From Argyresthia goedartella (Eukaryota; Arthropoda; Insecta; Lepidoptera; Argyresthiidae), in contig OX463818.1 of the NCBI GenBank assembly GCA_949825045.1, positions 32,814,906-32,878,905 on the forward strand: a stretch of DNA of 64,000 nucleotides, in the 5' to 3' direction. Both the position numbers and the translations under genes were made by a program. The notes below the pieces were generated by a model. It worked only from the letters and a program-made list of their open reading frames with translations. It did not search any database and had not been told where the DNA came from. Each line of letters starts with the position of its first letter. The first letter of the stretch is position 1. Shown here in pieces: positions 42,142 through 53,707 of this stretch.

Positions 42142-44168
42142 TTGATCGATACTGGCGCGAACATATCTGTACTTAAACGCAAGCTGAAGCATTCCGGGAA
42201 AAAAGATTACTCATTACATGCCAACGGTTCAAAGATCAGCACATACGGAGAACGATGTTGTGCCCTTGATCTCGGGCTTCGAAGAACTTTTAAATGGAAC
42301 TTCGTGATCGCCGATGTCAATACCTCTATCATTGGAGCAGATTTTCTGGAGCATCATGATTTATGGGTTGATTTACGCAGAAAAAGGTTGATTGACAACA
42401 CTACCAAACTATCATCCAGAGGTAGAACCATAATAGCAAACCAAGCCACTTTAAGTACCATTGATGGGAGTCTCGTTATCGCAGACTTACTTCGGAGATA
42501 TCAGCGCATCACCGTACCCACATCTTTGAAGATTAGTCCCAAGCACAACGTTCAACATTTCATAGAGACGCAAGGCCCTCCGGTCGCTTGTAGAGCCAGG
42601 CCTCTCCCTCCGGAAAGGTACAGGACGGCTCAAAAGGATTTCCAGGACATGATGGATATGGGAATATGTCGACCGTCAAACAGTTCATGGGCCAGTCCTT
42701 TGCATATGGTGAAGAAGAAAATGGTGAATGGAGACCATGTGGAGATTATAGAGCCCTGAACAATATAACAGTCCCTGACCGGTATCCACTCCCACGGTTA
42801 CTAGATTTCACTTACATTCTCGAGGGGCAACGCATTTTTAGCAAAATCGATATCCGGAAAGCATATAATTGCATACCAATGGCTCCAGAAGATATGTCCA
42901 AAACAGCCATCATCACCCCCTTCGGTCTTTTCGAATTTCCGAGAAGTACATTTGGACTTCGGAACGCCGGTCAGACTTTTCAACGATTTATGGACTCAAT
43001 ATTCAGACATCAAATATCTTCACAACGCGGCGGAGCATCTAATAAAGAGCCAAAGGATGAAAACATATCAGATTTCACATTTTGTTTCGTCGACGACATC
43101 CTTTGTGCATCAGAAAATGAAGAGCAGCATTGCAAACATTTGGAGATAATTTTCAAGAAATTAGATGAACATGGTCTTACAATGAATCTGGAAAAATGCG
43201 AATTCATGAAGAAGGAAATAGATTTTTTGTGGTATCATGTATCCTGTAACGGGATTTCCCCCACTCAAGAAAAACTTGAGGCTATAACCAACTTTCCTAA
43301 ACCAGAAAAGGTGAACATGTTGCGAAGATTTTTGGGTATGGTTAATTTCTATAGAAGCAGCATCCCAAAAGCGGCATTTTATCAAGCAGAGTAGAACAAA
43401 TATTTACATGGCTGCAAGAAGAACGATAAGAGTGTAATTAAATTGACCAAGACAGGGGAAGAGTCTTTCGAAAAATGCAAGGAGCTTATGAAAAATTTGG
43501 CAAGTTTATCTCACCCTGCTAATAATGCATCCATCTCGCTTATGACTGATGCTAGCAACGACTGCGTGGGCGCCGTTTTGCAACAAAAGGAGGATGGTGA
43601 ATGGAAACCCCCCAGATTTTTTTCAAAAAACCTGACACAGACGCAGCAGAAATATTCTACGTATGATCGAGAGCTTTTGGGTATCTACCTAGCTGTGAAG
43701 CATTTCCAAAGACTCGTGATAGGACGAGATTTTACTATCTACACAGACCATAAACCAATCACTTTCGCCAAAAAACCAAATATTGATGACCCACCTCGGA
43801 GAATTCGTCAACTAGACTACATATCACAGTACAGCACAGACATAAGGCATATTAGCGGATCAGACAACGTGATTGCAGATGCCTTACCAAGGATGATCGA
43901 GGAAATAATCACACCTTCAGAAATTGACTTCGAGGAAATGGTCGAATTTCAACGCACGGATGCAAATCTTAAAGAGCTTTTCAAGAAATCAAATCTGACA
44001 TTATCAAAGTTTAGTGTGCCCGGCAGTAATTACCAGCTCAACTGGGCAACCGAGACCGTATGTTCCTGCAGGATTTCGGAGGAAAATTTTCGACGCGATT
44101 CATGGTTTGAGTCATCCAAGAAAACGAACCACACGAAAAATGATTTCAAAAAGATTTGTTTGGGATAA
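42142..44168 (+). pseudogene. Gypsy pol: protease, reverse transcriptase and RNase H, frameshifted
   Basis: 42142-42759 opens with the aspartic protease LIDTGANISVL-like motif (MIDTGANISVLKRKL) and ADFLEHHDLWVDL, then the RT start (RTAQKDFQDMMDMGICRPS). The frame changes near 42720. 42666-43394 has GEWRPCGDYRALNN, FSKIDIRKAYNCIPM, FGLFEFPRSTFGLRNAGQ and FCFVDDILCASE (VDD catalytic pair). 43443-44168 has RNase H: LMTDASNDCVGAVLQQ, YDRELLGIYLAVKH, YTDHKPITFA and DNVIADALPR. It is the replication enzyme set of a Ty3/gypsy element. Confidence 0.88.
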
Positions 44169-44177
44169 CATGAACAA

Positions 44178-44617
44178 GTGGAAATAAACGAGTGGTTTAA
44201 AACATGCCTATCATGCCAGAAATGCAAGGTTACTAGGCACACTATTTCACCTATCGGCACATTCATGCCCGCTCAGCGTTTTGAGCACGTGCATATAGAT
44301 ATCATCGGCCCCCTACCTACAAGCCAAGGTTACAGATTTCTGCTGACTATGATTGACCGCTGCTCTTCTTGGCCTGAGGCTATTCCCTTGAAGGAGATTA
44401 CTGCGGAAAAAGTCACTTCATGTTTATTCCAAGGGCGGATCTGCAGATTTGGCCCCCCCCTCCGGCTTTCCTCGGACCGTGGAAAACAGTTCGAATCTGA
44501 GCTTATTAAATCCTTGGCGAGGTTAATGGGAACGGAAAAAATACGAACAACAGCCTACCACCCGCAATCCCATGGAATGGTGGAGAGATGGCATCGTTCG
44601 CTAAAGGCGTCTCTCAT
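44178..44617 (+). pseudogene. Gypsy integrase, N-terminal and core part
   Basis: The zinc-binding domain remains as CLSCQKCK, and the frame changes just before it. The core has HVHIDIIGPLP (first Asp), LSSDRGKQFES (second Asp) and TTAYHPQSHGMVERWHRSLKA (catalytic Glu). At LKASL the LINE insertion begins. The expected continuation MARNSKENW is found at 48939. Confidence 0.85.
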
Positions 44618-45718
44618 TGTTATGCCAAACAGCAAAGTGAGTTAGCAGAACTCAGAGCCGCGACGTCTGAGTTAGTACAGCTACAACGCCAGAATGCGGA
44701 ACTGGTGGGCGTTCTAATTGAGAATGAGGAGAATGAGGCCAGCAAGGAGGACGAGCCCACATCACTAACTTTGGTCTCGACCCCCCTCAACGAGAGTGTT
44801 GCAGCGTCCACCGCTGGCCCAACCAAAAAACAGCGTCGCCGTCGTCGACGAGGAGACACCTCGCAGCTCAACAGCGCGAGCACCGCGCCGCTCGCTGTCC
44901 CTGCTGAGGCGTGTGTCATGCCGCAAGCTGCCCCGAGGGCCGCGCCGTTCGCCGTTGCGCACGTTGCGACGCTCGCTGCCGCGAATGCCGCGCCAACCGC
45001 CGCCACGTGCATCAAACCGCACTCCAACACGTGTGTCCCGCCACTCACCTCCACTCGTGTACCGCCAGCTACCAAAATATGTGCTCAGAGAAAAACTCTG
45101 TTGTTCTCCGACAAAGTAGGTGCAGGATTTGGGACTCTATTACATAACCGGCTTAACCAAAAAGTAACGAACATTTGCTGTCCAAATTGTTCATTTGTAG
45201 ATCTAGTGAAGATGATTAGTCGCGGTATCTATGATGAGTACAGCACTATTGTAATTATGGTAGGAAATCATTCAAACATTAGTCGGAATGATTTGAATAA
45301 AAGTGTTGAAACACTTCTAGACTTACATAGTAGGATGAAATGCAAATTTATACTATGCAATTTTCCATATGCCTGTAATTTGACAGAACTACAGAACAAA
45401 TCTGTGCATAGAATGAATATTCATTTATTTAGTTTAACATGTCATCACAGCGATGCTATTTTATATTTCGACATGAATAATTTTATTCATAACTTTACTC
45501 TGACACGGGATACATTGTACCTGTCTAATAAATATAGAAAATTAGTAGCTACATTGTTAGCTTATAATATATGCAACGCAGCTATAGTTGGCTTAACTAA
45601 GTTCAACTTGACATCAGCTTATTTTAAGAGTAATATGACATGCATCCCTATTGGGAATTCACCTGTTAATTATACTTTGCATGCAACATTGGAATCTGTT
45701 CCAAGTAATTTAAATTAG
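44618..45718 (+). pseudogene. LINE ORF1 protein, N-terminally truncated
   Basis: A coiled coil (LAELRAATSELVQLQRQNAEL) and a basic KKQRRRRRRGD block precede an unusual GC-rich Ala/Pro/Thr stretch (44890-45060). A degenerate SGNH-like domain follows: LLFSDKVGAGFG at block I, IVIMVGNHSN at block III, and RDTLYLSNKY at the Asp-His region, where His is missing. The open frame continues upstream into integrase sequence by chance (ATG at 44588). The GC-rich part contrasts with the AT-rich rest. Confidence 0.7.
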
Positions 45719-45765
45719 TTCATAAGACAATAGAGGAAATCTCTAGCATACAAGAGCCACTAAAT

Positions 45766-48673
45766 ATGTCAAAATGTAAGCCCCAGTTAAATATTTCCCA
45801 TCAAAACATCCAGGGGCTACCTGGCAAAGAACTTGTATTAGAATTATTTCTAAAAAGTTCTGACATTGATATTATTTGTGTTACTGAACACTGGTTGAAG
45901 GAAAATATGATGTCTTTTAACATAAATAATTACAAAATTGTCAGTTGTTACAATAGAAAGACTGCTGATAGAGGTGGTTCTTTAATCTTAGTGAAAAATA
46001 ATATTAAGGTGAAACAACGGAAAGATATTCTTGCACTTACTGTTGAAAGACAAATAGAGGTATCCTGTGTTGAGTTAGATAGCCATATTATTGATTGTGT
46101 CTACAGGCCACCGAGGGATGAAAAAGGCCATGGCAATTTCGAAATATTTGAGAAAATTATGGAGGAAGCCCTCATTAAACTTTGTCATAACAGAAAAAAG
46201 TTAATTATTTGTGGCGATCTTAATGTAGATCTGCTTGTAGATACAACACTGAAGCGACGATTAATAACTCTGTTCAAATCATTTAATTTATGTCATGTAT
46301 TTCTAGAGCCGACTAGAATTACACTTACAAGCCAAACTTGCTTAGATAACGTTTTTTGTGACTGTGCATTCACAAGTAAAAGTGTAATTAACTGCTTACC
46401 CTCCGATCACAGTGGTCAAACAGTTTCATTCCCAATTACTATTAAGGATAAGACTGGTCCAACATTTTATAGGCCTATTACATCCCATAGACTAGAGACA
46501 TATACGAAAAACTTAGATATAAATTTGCCAGTACCGGATTTTCATGAACAGAACCCAAACAAAATCTACTCAGACTTCTTCAACATTATTGAGACAGAAT
46601 TCAATAAAGTTTTCAAATTAAAGAAAGTCAGTGACTACAACGGTAAATCTAAATTTAATGACTGGGCAACATTTGGAATTCGTAAAAGTAGAGTTATCTT
46701 GTATGACCTTTATGATCAAAAAACCTATAACTTTGATCTAAAATTTCATGACTATGTTAAAAAATATTTCAAAACTTTCAAGTTGGTTTGTAGAACTGCA
46801 AAAACTTTACACATTAATAGAAAAATTCAAAATTCATATAATAGAATGCCAACCGTTTGGCAAATAATAAACCGCGAAACTGGCAAAGTTATACCAAGGG
46901 ACAGTGATTTCTGCCTAAAGATAGGCAGAAATCACTGTCCGGTGATGATGTTGTTAAATCCAACGCTGATGTTGCTCGAGCTTTTGAAACATTCTAATGT
47001 ACCCGTACTCACAACGGACAGTCTAAATTCATCTCCATTTGAAGCAGAGACTTTATTAAAAAATAACACTAGCGTCAGTAATGTATATTTAAAATTTCAT
47101 CATGTATATCCCCAGGACATTGTCAAAACGTTTAAATTACTCAACTTAAAAAATACGGAAGACCTGTGGGGTATATCAGTCAAAGTCATTGGTTCAGTAA
47201 TTCTAGTTATAGCCCCACACTTAGCTTATATATTCAATAAATGTGTTGACGATGGGGCTTTTCCAGACCTCATGAAACACAGTAAACTTATACCGCTGTT
47301 CAAATCGGGAGATAAGGGCGATCCTTCAAATTTCAGACCAATATCTGTTCTTCCAACACTAAGTAAAATATTTGAAAAGATTATACTCAATCAAATGCTC
47401 TCACACTTCAACCGTACAAAACAACTCCACGCTAAACAATATGGTTTTACTAGGGGTAAATCGACTACGGATGCAGGTATTACCCTTGTATCTCATATTT
47501 ATTCTGCATGGGAGGCCGCACAGGATGCTATCGGAGTTTTTTGCGACCTGTCGAAGGCGTTTGATTGTGTTGATCATAATACGCTATTAATTAAATTAAA
47601 TCATTACGGAGTTAGAAATAAAGCGTTGGATCTACTAAGATCATACCTAAGCAATAGAATTCAAAAGGCAGAAGTTAACGGCGTAAAATCTGATGGATCG
47701 GGTGTTAAAATGGGCGTTCCACAAGGTTCCATATTAGGCCCTTTCTTATTCCTGGTATATATTAATGATCTGCCTTTTATGGTGGAGAAATTAACTGACA
47801 TAGTGTTGTTTGCTGATGATACTTCAATGGTCTTCAAAATTGAAAGACAAAAAGGAGATTTTGATGATGTTAATGGTGTATTGTCTTTAACCTTGAATTG
47901 GTTCACAGTTAATAATTTATTGTTAAACGCTGGTAAAACCAAGTGTATCATTTCATTTCATTTATTTATTGCACTCCATAATAATCTCACTTCCAAATGT
48001 CAGGCAAGTTGAGACCAGTTTGGTGTTAGACAACAGCACGTTAGAATTGGTAAATGATACAAAGTTTCTTGGAATAACCATTCATAGCAAATTGCAGTGG
48101 GGACCCCACATAGATAAATTGGCTGGTAAATTAAGTTCTGCGGCTTACGCTGTTAGGAACATCAGACAAAGCACGGATGTGGCTACATCTAGGCTAGTAT
48201 ATTTTAGTTTCTTTCATAGTGTGATGTCCTATGGTATCTTGTTGTGGGGGAAAGCAGCGGATATTCAAACTATTTTTATTTTACAGAAAAGAGCTATTCG
48301 AGCAATTTATAATTTAAAAGGAACAGACTCCTTAAGAGAGCTTTTTAAAGAAATTGACATACTAACAGTAGCTAGTCAATTTATTTTCGAAAATATAATG
48401 TATGTACGCAAGAACCTTACAACATTTTCCAAACTTAGCGACAGCTGTAATGTTAACCTAAGAAATAATCACAGACTATGTGCGCCCCGTTTTAGACTCG
48501 CGAAGGTTAGCAATTCTTTCAAGGGTCAGTGCATTCTCTACTACAATGGGATACCTCTGGAGATTTTGAAATTGCCATTTGAGCAATTTAAAAAGCATGT
48601 TAAAGCGACTTTGTCAAAAAAGGGATATTACAATGTTCAAGATTACTTAAATGACAGGACTGTATGGGGTTAA
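45766..48673 (+). pseudogene. LINE ORF2: endonuclease and reverse transcriptase, one frame break
   Basis: 45766-48012 has endonuclease NISHQNIQGLPGKE, ICVTEHWLKE, GGSLILVKN, VYRPPRDE, LIICGDLNVDLL and PSDHSGQ. Its RT has DPSNFRPISVLPTLSKIFEK, KQYGFTRGKSTTDAG, VFCDLSKAFDCVDHN, GVPQGSILGPFLFLVYINDL and LFADDTSMVF. A short extra stretch near 47950-47985 (TTTCATTTATTTATTG) shifts the frame. 47969-48673 carries KFLGITIHSKLQWGPHIDKL to the C-terminus. A palindromic insertion at 46899-46940 also distorts the linker before RT. Confidence 0.85.
46899..46940. repeat. Palindrome of 19-bp arms inside LINE ORF2
   Basis: GGACAGTGATTTCTGCCTA (46899-46917) and its exact reverse complement (46922-46940) flank the 4-base loop AAGA. 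Downstream, the DVVKSNADVARAFETF block expected for this LINE is readable only in another frame, so the inverted copy is a secondary change. Confidence 0.9.
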
Positions 48674-48938
48674 TCTGGCTCGACACAGACCTTGCTGTTA
48701 ATAATTTTGTAATTATTTATTCCTGCTTATTAATCATAACAATAAAAAAAATCATATTTGTATTAGTTAAGCACAACCTATTTTTAAAAGAGATCTAAAA
48801 ATAAATCTGTGGGAGTTTCTACGCCCTTCTTCTCCCACAGTGGTCCAATGTAGAGAAGAGGCAAAAAATGACGTTTGCTAAGTATATGTAAATATCTACA
48901 GTAATAAAGTACTTTGACTATTGACTATTGACTATTGA

Positions 48939-49374
48939 CATGGCAAGGAACAGTAAGGAAAATTGGGTAAAAGAATTACCAATCGTCCTTCTTGGCCTAA
49001 GAAGTTGTTTACGAGACGACACGGGTTTGAGCGCCGCGGAAATGCTTTATGGAGAAACAATAAGGCTTCCCGGGGAATTCTTTGGTGAATCTGGATTGCG
49101 ATCAACGTATCACGACTACGTGCAAGATTTGAAACAACGAATATCAAAAAACTGCTCCGTTCCGAGGAGAGAGAATCACCAAAACAAGTATTTCGTCCAC
49201 CCCGAGTTAAGCTCCTGCTCTCACGTTTTCATCAAGAGAGAGGGTGTCGCCAAAGGTCTGATTCCTCCCTATGAAGGGCCTTACGAAGTTCTACGACGAA
49301 CGGCGAAATATTTCGTCATCAAAAAGAATAACACCGTCGACACATTTTCAATTGATAGATTAAAGCCAGCTTAG
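48939..49374 (+). pseudogene. Gypsy integrase, C-terminal part
   Basis: Reads MARNSKENWVKELPIVLLGL, DTGLSAAEMLYGETIRLPGE, then the chromodomain-like SH3 barrel region VFIKREGVAKGLIPPYEGPY and KNNTVDTFSIDRLKPA, followed by a stop. It is the continuation of the integrase interrupted at 44617. Confidence 0.88.
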
Positions 49375-50085
49375 CTTTCCTACCAGCAGATCAGCCGAGT
49401 TCCATCACGTTCCCGCAACCAACGAGCAAAGCGGAAGACTCAGTTGTCGAGTCAGCACGCCCAACAACGTCCAAGTTTGGTCGAAAGTACAAACAAACGT
49501 TGAGATTCCAACTTTGATGACGACACTCGTTTGGTATAAATAGCGAATTGGTAAATCATAGAGTATCATTCGCTATTCAGTAAACCAGCAGGAAACGCAA
49601 AAAAACCACCATGGGCGGATATAACTCCAAGGAACAACTAAACATGACCCAAAACAACGGGATACAAGACGCAACCAAATTAACGGAAAATATCGCCGAA
49701 CGGATTCGCCAGGAGGTGATAAAAGAGTTCAACGGTCATCGGGAGATGATTCTTGCGACGCTCGGGATCCTCATCATAATAGCGGCCATCGTGTTCTTCA
49801 TGGTGGCCAACCGTTTTTTTAACGAAAGAGTTTGCGCCACACTCCGGAAGAGGGGGATTACCTCAGCCTAGCTAGTTTAGTAGCCATTTATCGTAATCAT
49901 CACGGACTAAAGTATCGTTGAGATAAGTTATTGGCTGACACAGAAAATCGATATCACGTACCGGTTTTGGTACATGATGATTATCGAAGACGATTTATAT
50001 ATAAGGAAAGTTATTGTTAAATAAAACTAGACAGTAATAGAGCATATTCCAAGCCTTTTATTCCGTCTCCCGTAGGTTGCCACAA
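49375..50085 (+). repeat. Probable 3' LTR/UTR region of the gypsy element
   Basis: There is a TATAAATAG at 49535-49543, an initiator-like TATTCAGTA at 49575-49583, and AATAAA at 50020-50025. The exact LTR borders cannot be fixed because the 5' LTR is missing. It contains a small ORF at 49611. Confidence 0.5.
49611..49871 (+). CDS. Small single-pass membrane protein ORF in the gypsy LTR region
   Basis: 86 codons, 28 bases after an initiator-like site. The start MGGYNSKE fits the N-myristoylation pattern (Gly2, Ser6). Residues 45-66 form one strong membrane segment (MILATLGILIIIAAIVFFMV) and a basic tail follows. CAGCAGG and AAAAAAACCACC precede the ATG. It is read from the LTR promoter. I know of no standard gypsy protein with this make-up. 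Whether it is expressed is unknown. Confidence 0.5.
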   Translation: MGGYNSKEQLNMTQNNGIQDATKLTENIAERIRQEVIKEFNGHREMILATLGILIIIAAIVFFMVANRFFNERVCATLRKRGITSA

Positions 50086-51255
50086 CGTTGGAAAAAGGAT
50101 ATCATGTTTAACAAAACGAAAACTTAGATTTCAATATTACCAACAAAAATCAGTAGCAAACAAAAATGACTACATTAGATACAGCAGAAAGTTGCGAAAA
50201 TGTATTGAATATTCCCAAAAATATCAAAATAACAATTATATAAAAATATCTAAAAATAAATGCAGAGCCTCATGGCAATTAATTAAAAATTAAAATGAAA
50301 ATCAAGACATTGAAATAAACTCTATAATAATAAATAATACAGAAACGGAGGATCCATTGGAGATGGCCCGTGGTTTCAACAACTACTTTATAGACTTGAC
50401 CAATAATAAATTGAGTACACAACCAGACAATGACGCTATCAATAAAGTATCCCAATCAAATTCTAGCATCTTCCTTAGGCCGTGTACTATAGATGAAACT
50501 GTAAAGACAATCAGACAGCTAAACAATACCAATGCTACCGGCTATGATGACATTGCAACAAATATTTCAAACATTGCTGCAAGGAATTATCTCCAGTGTT
50601 AACAAAACTAGCCAATCAATCACTTACAGAAGGTATATTCCCAAAATAATTAAAAATATCGGTGGTCAAGCCATTGTTCAAAAAAGGAGAAAAAACCGAT
50701 ATGAGCGTGTACAGGCCGGTTACTCTTGTCCCTGTTTTGTCAAAAAAAAATCGAAAAAATTATTCAAAATAGAATCGCATCATTCTTATCAAAATTCAGT
50801 GTTATTAAACAAGAACAAAACGGTTTCCAGAAGGGAAAATCCACAACTCTCGCATGCTTCAATTTAGTAAAACAATTGGCCGAGGCTATTGATAAAAAGA
50901 CACGCACAGTGACCGTATTTTTTGACATGTCAAAGGCTTTTGATTTCGTGTGTCATAATATTCTCATAGGAAAATGTGAAAGATACGGTAATCGCGGACC
51001 GGCGTTAAATTGGATTAAAACCTAACTGAGCGACCGTACACAGTATGTCGTAATAAAAAAGTTAAATAAAAACTTAGAACTAACTGAAAACAAATCAGAA
51101 CTACGTAGAAATACATTTGGTGTTCCACAAGGTAGCGTGCTTGGTCCACTATTGTTTTTGTTATATATCAATGACATACCAGAAGTGACAGAACACCGTT
51201 GCACCCTATTTGCGGATGATATTTCTATTATCTTAGCAGATATAAAATATTAGCA
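50086..51255 (+). pseudogene. LINE reverse-transcriptase fragment, heavily decayed
   Basis: Pieces in several frames: MARGFNNYFIDLTNN and NATGYDDIATN (50357-50602), KLANQSLTEGIFPK, VKPLFKKGEKTDMSVYRPVT, QNGFQKGKSTTLACF, TVFFDMSKAFDFVCHNIL (50726-51025), [20 protein letters not shown] and LFADDISII (to 51250). Frame changes and stops occur about every 200 bp. It is a different family from the esterase LINEs. Confidence 0.8.
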
Positions 51256-51461
51256 TTGATGAAGGACAGATATTAATTTCTTCATATAGTAGGGTGATTA
51301 GCACGGTGATAAGAAGTTGTGACATATGTCAAAAGGTCAAACCAAGTACTAACAATACCGTTGGTCCTTGTACACCGGTGTTGGCGGAAAAGTTGGGTGA
51401 GAAAGTTTTCTCGGACCTTTATGGGCCATTGCCCGTAGGTAAATTCGGATATCAATATATA

Positions 51462-52773
51462 CATAGTCAGGTCATAAGTTCTGTCACATGTGCAATATGA
51501 AATAATTTAGACATATTTATTATTTATGTAAACATTTATATAGCAAAATGAACTTAATAAAACATAGATTCTTATGGTAATAAAGTTTATTCAAAATGAC
51601 CCCCGCAATTTTGAATACAGGCCTTTATTCTGCGCGGCCAGTCGTCTATCGCAGCACGAACGAGGTCCATGTCAATATCGGCGGCTGCCTTAATCAAGGA
51701 TGCCTTGAGTGACTCCAAATCAGGATGAGGCTTTGAGCAGGCCTTTTCCTCCAAGTGTTGCCATATCTTGTAATCTAACAGACTCAAATCTGGACTGGAG
51801 GAGGGCCAGTCTTCGTGCCGGATGAAGTCGATTTCACGCGCCGCCAGCCAGTCTTGTGTGCTTTTCGCTCTATGAGCTGGCGCAGAATCTTGTTGGAATA
51901 CCCAGTGCCTGTTATTAAACATGGTATGAGAAACAGGTTCCACAAGGTTCTTGAGGACTGTATTTTGATACACAACTGCATTCGTTTTTACGCCTTTCTC
52001 ACAAAAATGTACCTCAGTTAAGCCCCAATAAGAGACTCCCAACCAAACCATGAGCGAGGATGGAAAATGACCTCGTTGGACACGCGGAATACGGTTGCTC
52101 GCTCTTTCACTGCTGTGTGCGTACACCTTATCATTTTGTTTGTTGCACGGTCTCTCTTCCACGGTGAAAATTTTTCCATCCGAAAAAAGAATTTCCCGAT
52201 GCTTTTTTCCCGCGTACCGCTTCAACAAAGCGCGGCATCTCTCCAGTCTCAGGTCCATTAAACGAGCGTCCCAACGATGTCCTGTTTTTCTTCGATATGC
52301 CCTAAGCCCTGAGTCTTCATTTAACACCCTTTTCACCGTGGTCCTGCTTAACCCCATCTGAAGGGCCAACAGTTTCTGCTTCCGTATGGGATTTCTTTGA
52401 ATTTGCGCCTTCACAGCTTTTATTACTGCTGGTGTCCTAACAGAGCGAGGGCGACCACTTCTGGACCTGTCATCTACACTAGAGTCTTCATTGTATCGTT
52501 TTATGGTACGATAAACGAATCTTTTGTTTATATTCAAATTTTTCAGTAAGTCGAAAATCTGAATTGGCGCGTAACCGCAACGATGCAACGCAATAACTGC
52601 GACACGGTCTTCTTTAAGTGTCCACTCCATATTTAAAAATGAAGAAAATTCTAAAAAGTACACATTTTTATTTTCATGAAAAATTCGAAATTCGAATTCA
52701 ATAAACTTTTTTGTGGCCAGCGTTCTAAATTCAAAAGTTTTTATTGTGTGACAGAACTTATGACCTGACTGTG
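51462..52773 (-). mobile_element. maT-type mariner, copy 1 (DD37D)
   Basis: 1,312 bp bounded by TA at 51460-51461 and 52774-52775. The ends share CA(C/T)AGTCAGGTCATAAGTTCTGTCAC as inverted repeats. It encodes a complete transposase on the minus strand and sits inside a gypsy integrase gene. Copy 2 at 56768 has the same ends. Confidence 0.92.
51587..52630 (-). CDS. maT mariner transposase
   Basis: I chose MEWTLKEDR at 52630 as start, because it is shared with copy 2; the open frame extends 11 codons further up. 347 codons. Two helix-turn-helix units (VAVIALHRCGYAPIQIFDLL; NPIRKQKLLALQMGLSRTTV) bind the ends, and GRPRS is an AT-hook-like linker. Catalytic triad: ILFSDGKIF (Asp), WVFQQDSAPAHRA (Asp) and SPDLSLLDYKIW (Asp). 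There are exactly 37 residues between the second and third Asp, which is the DD37D signature. Copy 2 reads SDEKIF and SPLDY where this copy has SDGKIF and SLLDY, so this copy may carry weakening changes although the frame is open. Confidence 0.9.
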   Translation of the reverse strand: MEWTLKEDRVAVIALHRCGYAPIQIFDLLKNLNINKRFVYRTIKRYNEDSSVDDRSRSGRPRSVRTPAVIKAVKAQIQRNPIRKQKLLALQMGLSRTTVKRVLNEDSGLRAYRRKTGHRWDARLMDLRLERCRALLKRYAGKKHREILFSDGKIFTVEERPCNKQNDKVYAHSSERASNRIPRVQRGHFPSSLMVWLGVSYWGLTEVHFCEKGVKTNAVVYQNTVLKNLVEPVSHTMFNNRHWVFQQDSAPAHRAKSTQDWLAAREIDFIRHEDWPSSSPDLSLLDYKIWQHLEEKACSKPHPDLESLKASLIKAAADIDMDLVRAAIDDWPRRIKACIQNCGGHFE

Positions 52774-53551
52774 TATATGTGATTCAAGACGTGTACAGTA
52801 TGGTAATAAATTGTATCCAATGCGGAAAGCGACAGGTAGGAGCGTGCTCGCTTGTACAAAGAGATTTCATAGGTAAATACCTATCGAAATTGTAATTACT
52901 GACTCAGGACCACAGTTCACATCGAAAGTTTGGGAATTTGGTCTCAAACAGCTGGGGATTCGAGTCACTCATACGTCGGTGTATTGTCCAAATTCTAATA
53001 GCGTAGAAAGAGTGAATCGCGAGCTAGGTTGACTAATTAGATCCTATTGCGGCGGAAGTAATCGAAGTTGGGTCGACGTGTTACCGGACATTGAAAATTG
53101 CTACAATAATATCGAACACACAAGCACCGGCTTTGCTCCTAATGAGTTGGCGTTTGGTAGGCGGGAACCGTTAACTATTGACAAGGAATTAGGCGATGAA
53201 TGGTTATTAGGTCATAGTGTGCGAGATACGGAACAGGTGCGGAATGTAGCGATAGAGAACTCTAAAAATGCTAGTGAACGACGTAAGCGACAGGCAGATA
53301 AACGGCGTAAGTTAGAAGTCTATCGTATAGGTGATTATGTGAAAATTAAGACTTTTGTGCGTTCAAATAAAGAACATAAAATCATGCGGAAATTTTCATT
53401 GTTGTATAAAGGGCCTTATGTTATTTCGGCAGTGGTATATCCGAACTGTTATACTTTAGTAGATCCGGTTTCAAATGAGATATTGGGTAACTACAATACT
53501 ATAAATATAGCCAGGTATTATGTGAGGACGAATAAGGGCGTAGACAAATAA

Positions 53552-53659
53552 GATAGTGTATAAAAGTTATATAAGTAAGCTTTAGGCTGTAAATTTGAGT
53601 AACTACCTTGTAGATTTAAGGATCTTGCATGGTTTAGAAAGGAAGGAAGAAAAAAAAAA

Positions 53660-53707
<48 letters not shown>

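Larger units (their letters stand above)
44618..48938 (+). mobile_element. LINE (CR1 group, esterase ORF1) inserted in gypsy integrase
   Basis: 5'-truncated within ORF1. It carries most of ORF1, ORF2 endonuclease and RT, and a (TATTGAC)n tail at about 48914-48938. CAT at 44615-44617 and 48939-48941 is a possible short target duplication. Removing the LINE restores the integrase frame. Confidence 0.85.
42131..50085 (+). mobile_element. Ty3/gypsy retrotransposon, 5'-truncated, with a LINE inside integrase
   Basis: Protease, RT, RNase H and integrase follow in order. The integrase is interrupted at 44617 and resumes at 48939. A region with a TATA box, a small ORF and AATAAA follows, probably the 3' LTR. 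Several frame changes make it inactive. Confidence 0.8.
51282..53551 (+). pseudogene. Second Ty3/gypsy integrase, split by a mariner
   Basis: 51282-51461 has the zinc-finger remainder SCDICQKVKPSTNNT and FSDLYGPLPVGKFGYQYI. The mariner follows. 52775 to about 53070 has YVIQDVYSMVIN, ITDSGPQFTSKVWEF and SVYCPNSNSVERVNREL (Asp and Glu kept) with a TGA after REL. 53078-53551 has DIENCYNNIEHTSTGFAPNE and the C-terminal domain (VYRIGDYVKIKTF, YKGPYVISAVVYPN, NIARYYVRTNKG). Confidence 0.8.

Noticed and set aside
44765..45147. Long open frames on both strands in the GC-rich patch
   Set aside because: Low-complexity GC-rich codons remove stops in all frames; only the ORF1 frame fits its flanks.
52095..52361. 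Plus-strand ORFs inside mariner copy 1, and their mirror copies in copy 2
   Set aside because: They recur only because the antisense of the transposase recurs.
53652..53704. CRISPR-like or satellite array
   Set aside because: It is a simple TA dinucleotide run; no CRISPR-type repeats exist in the window.
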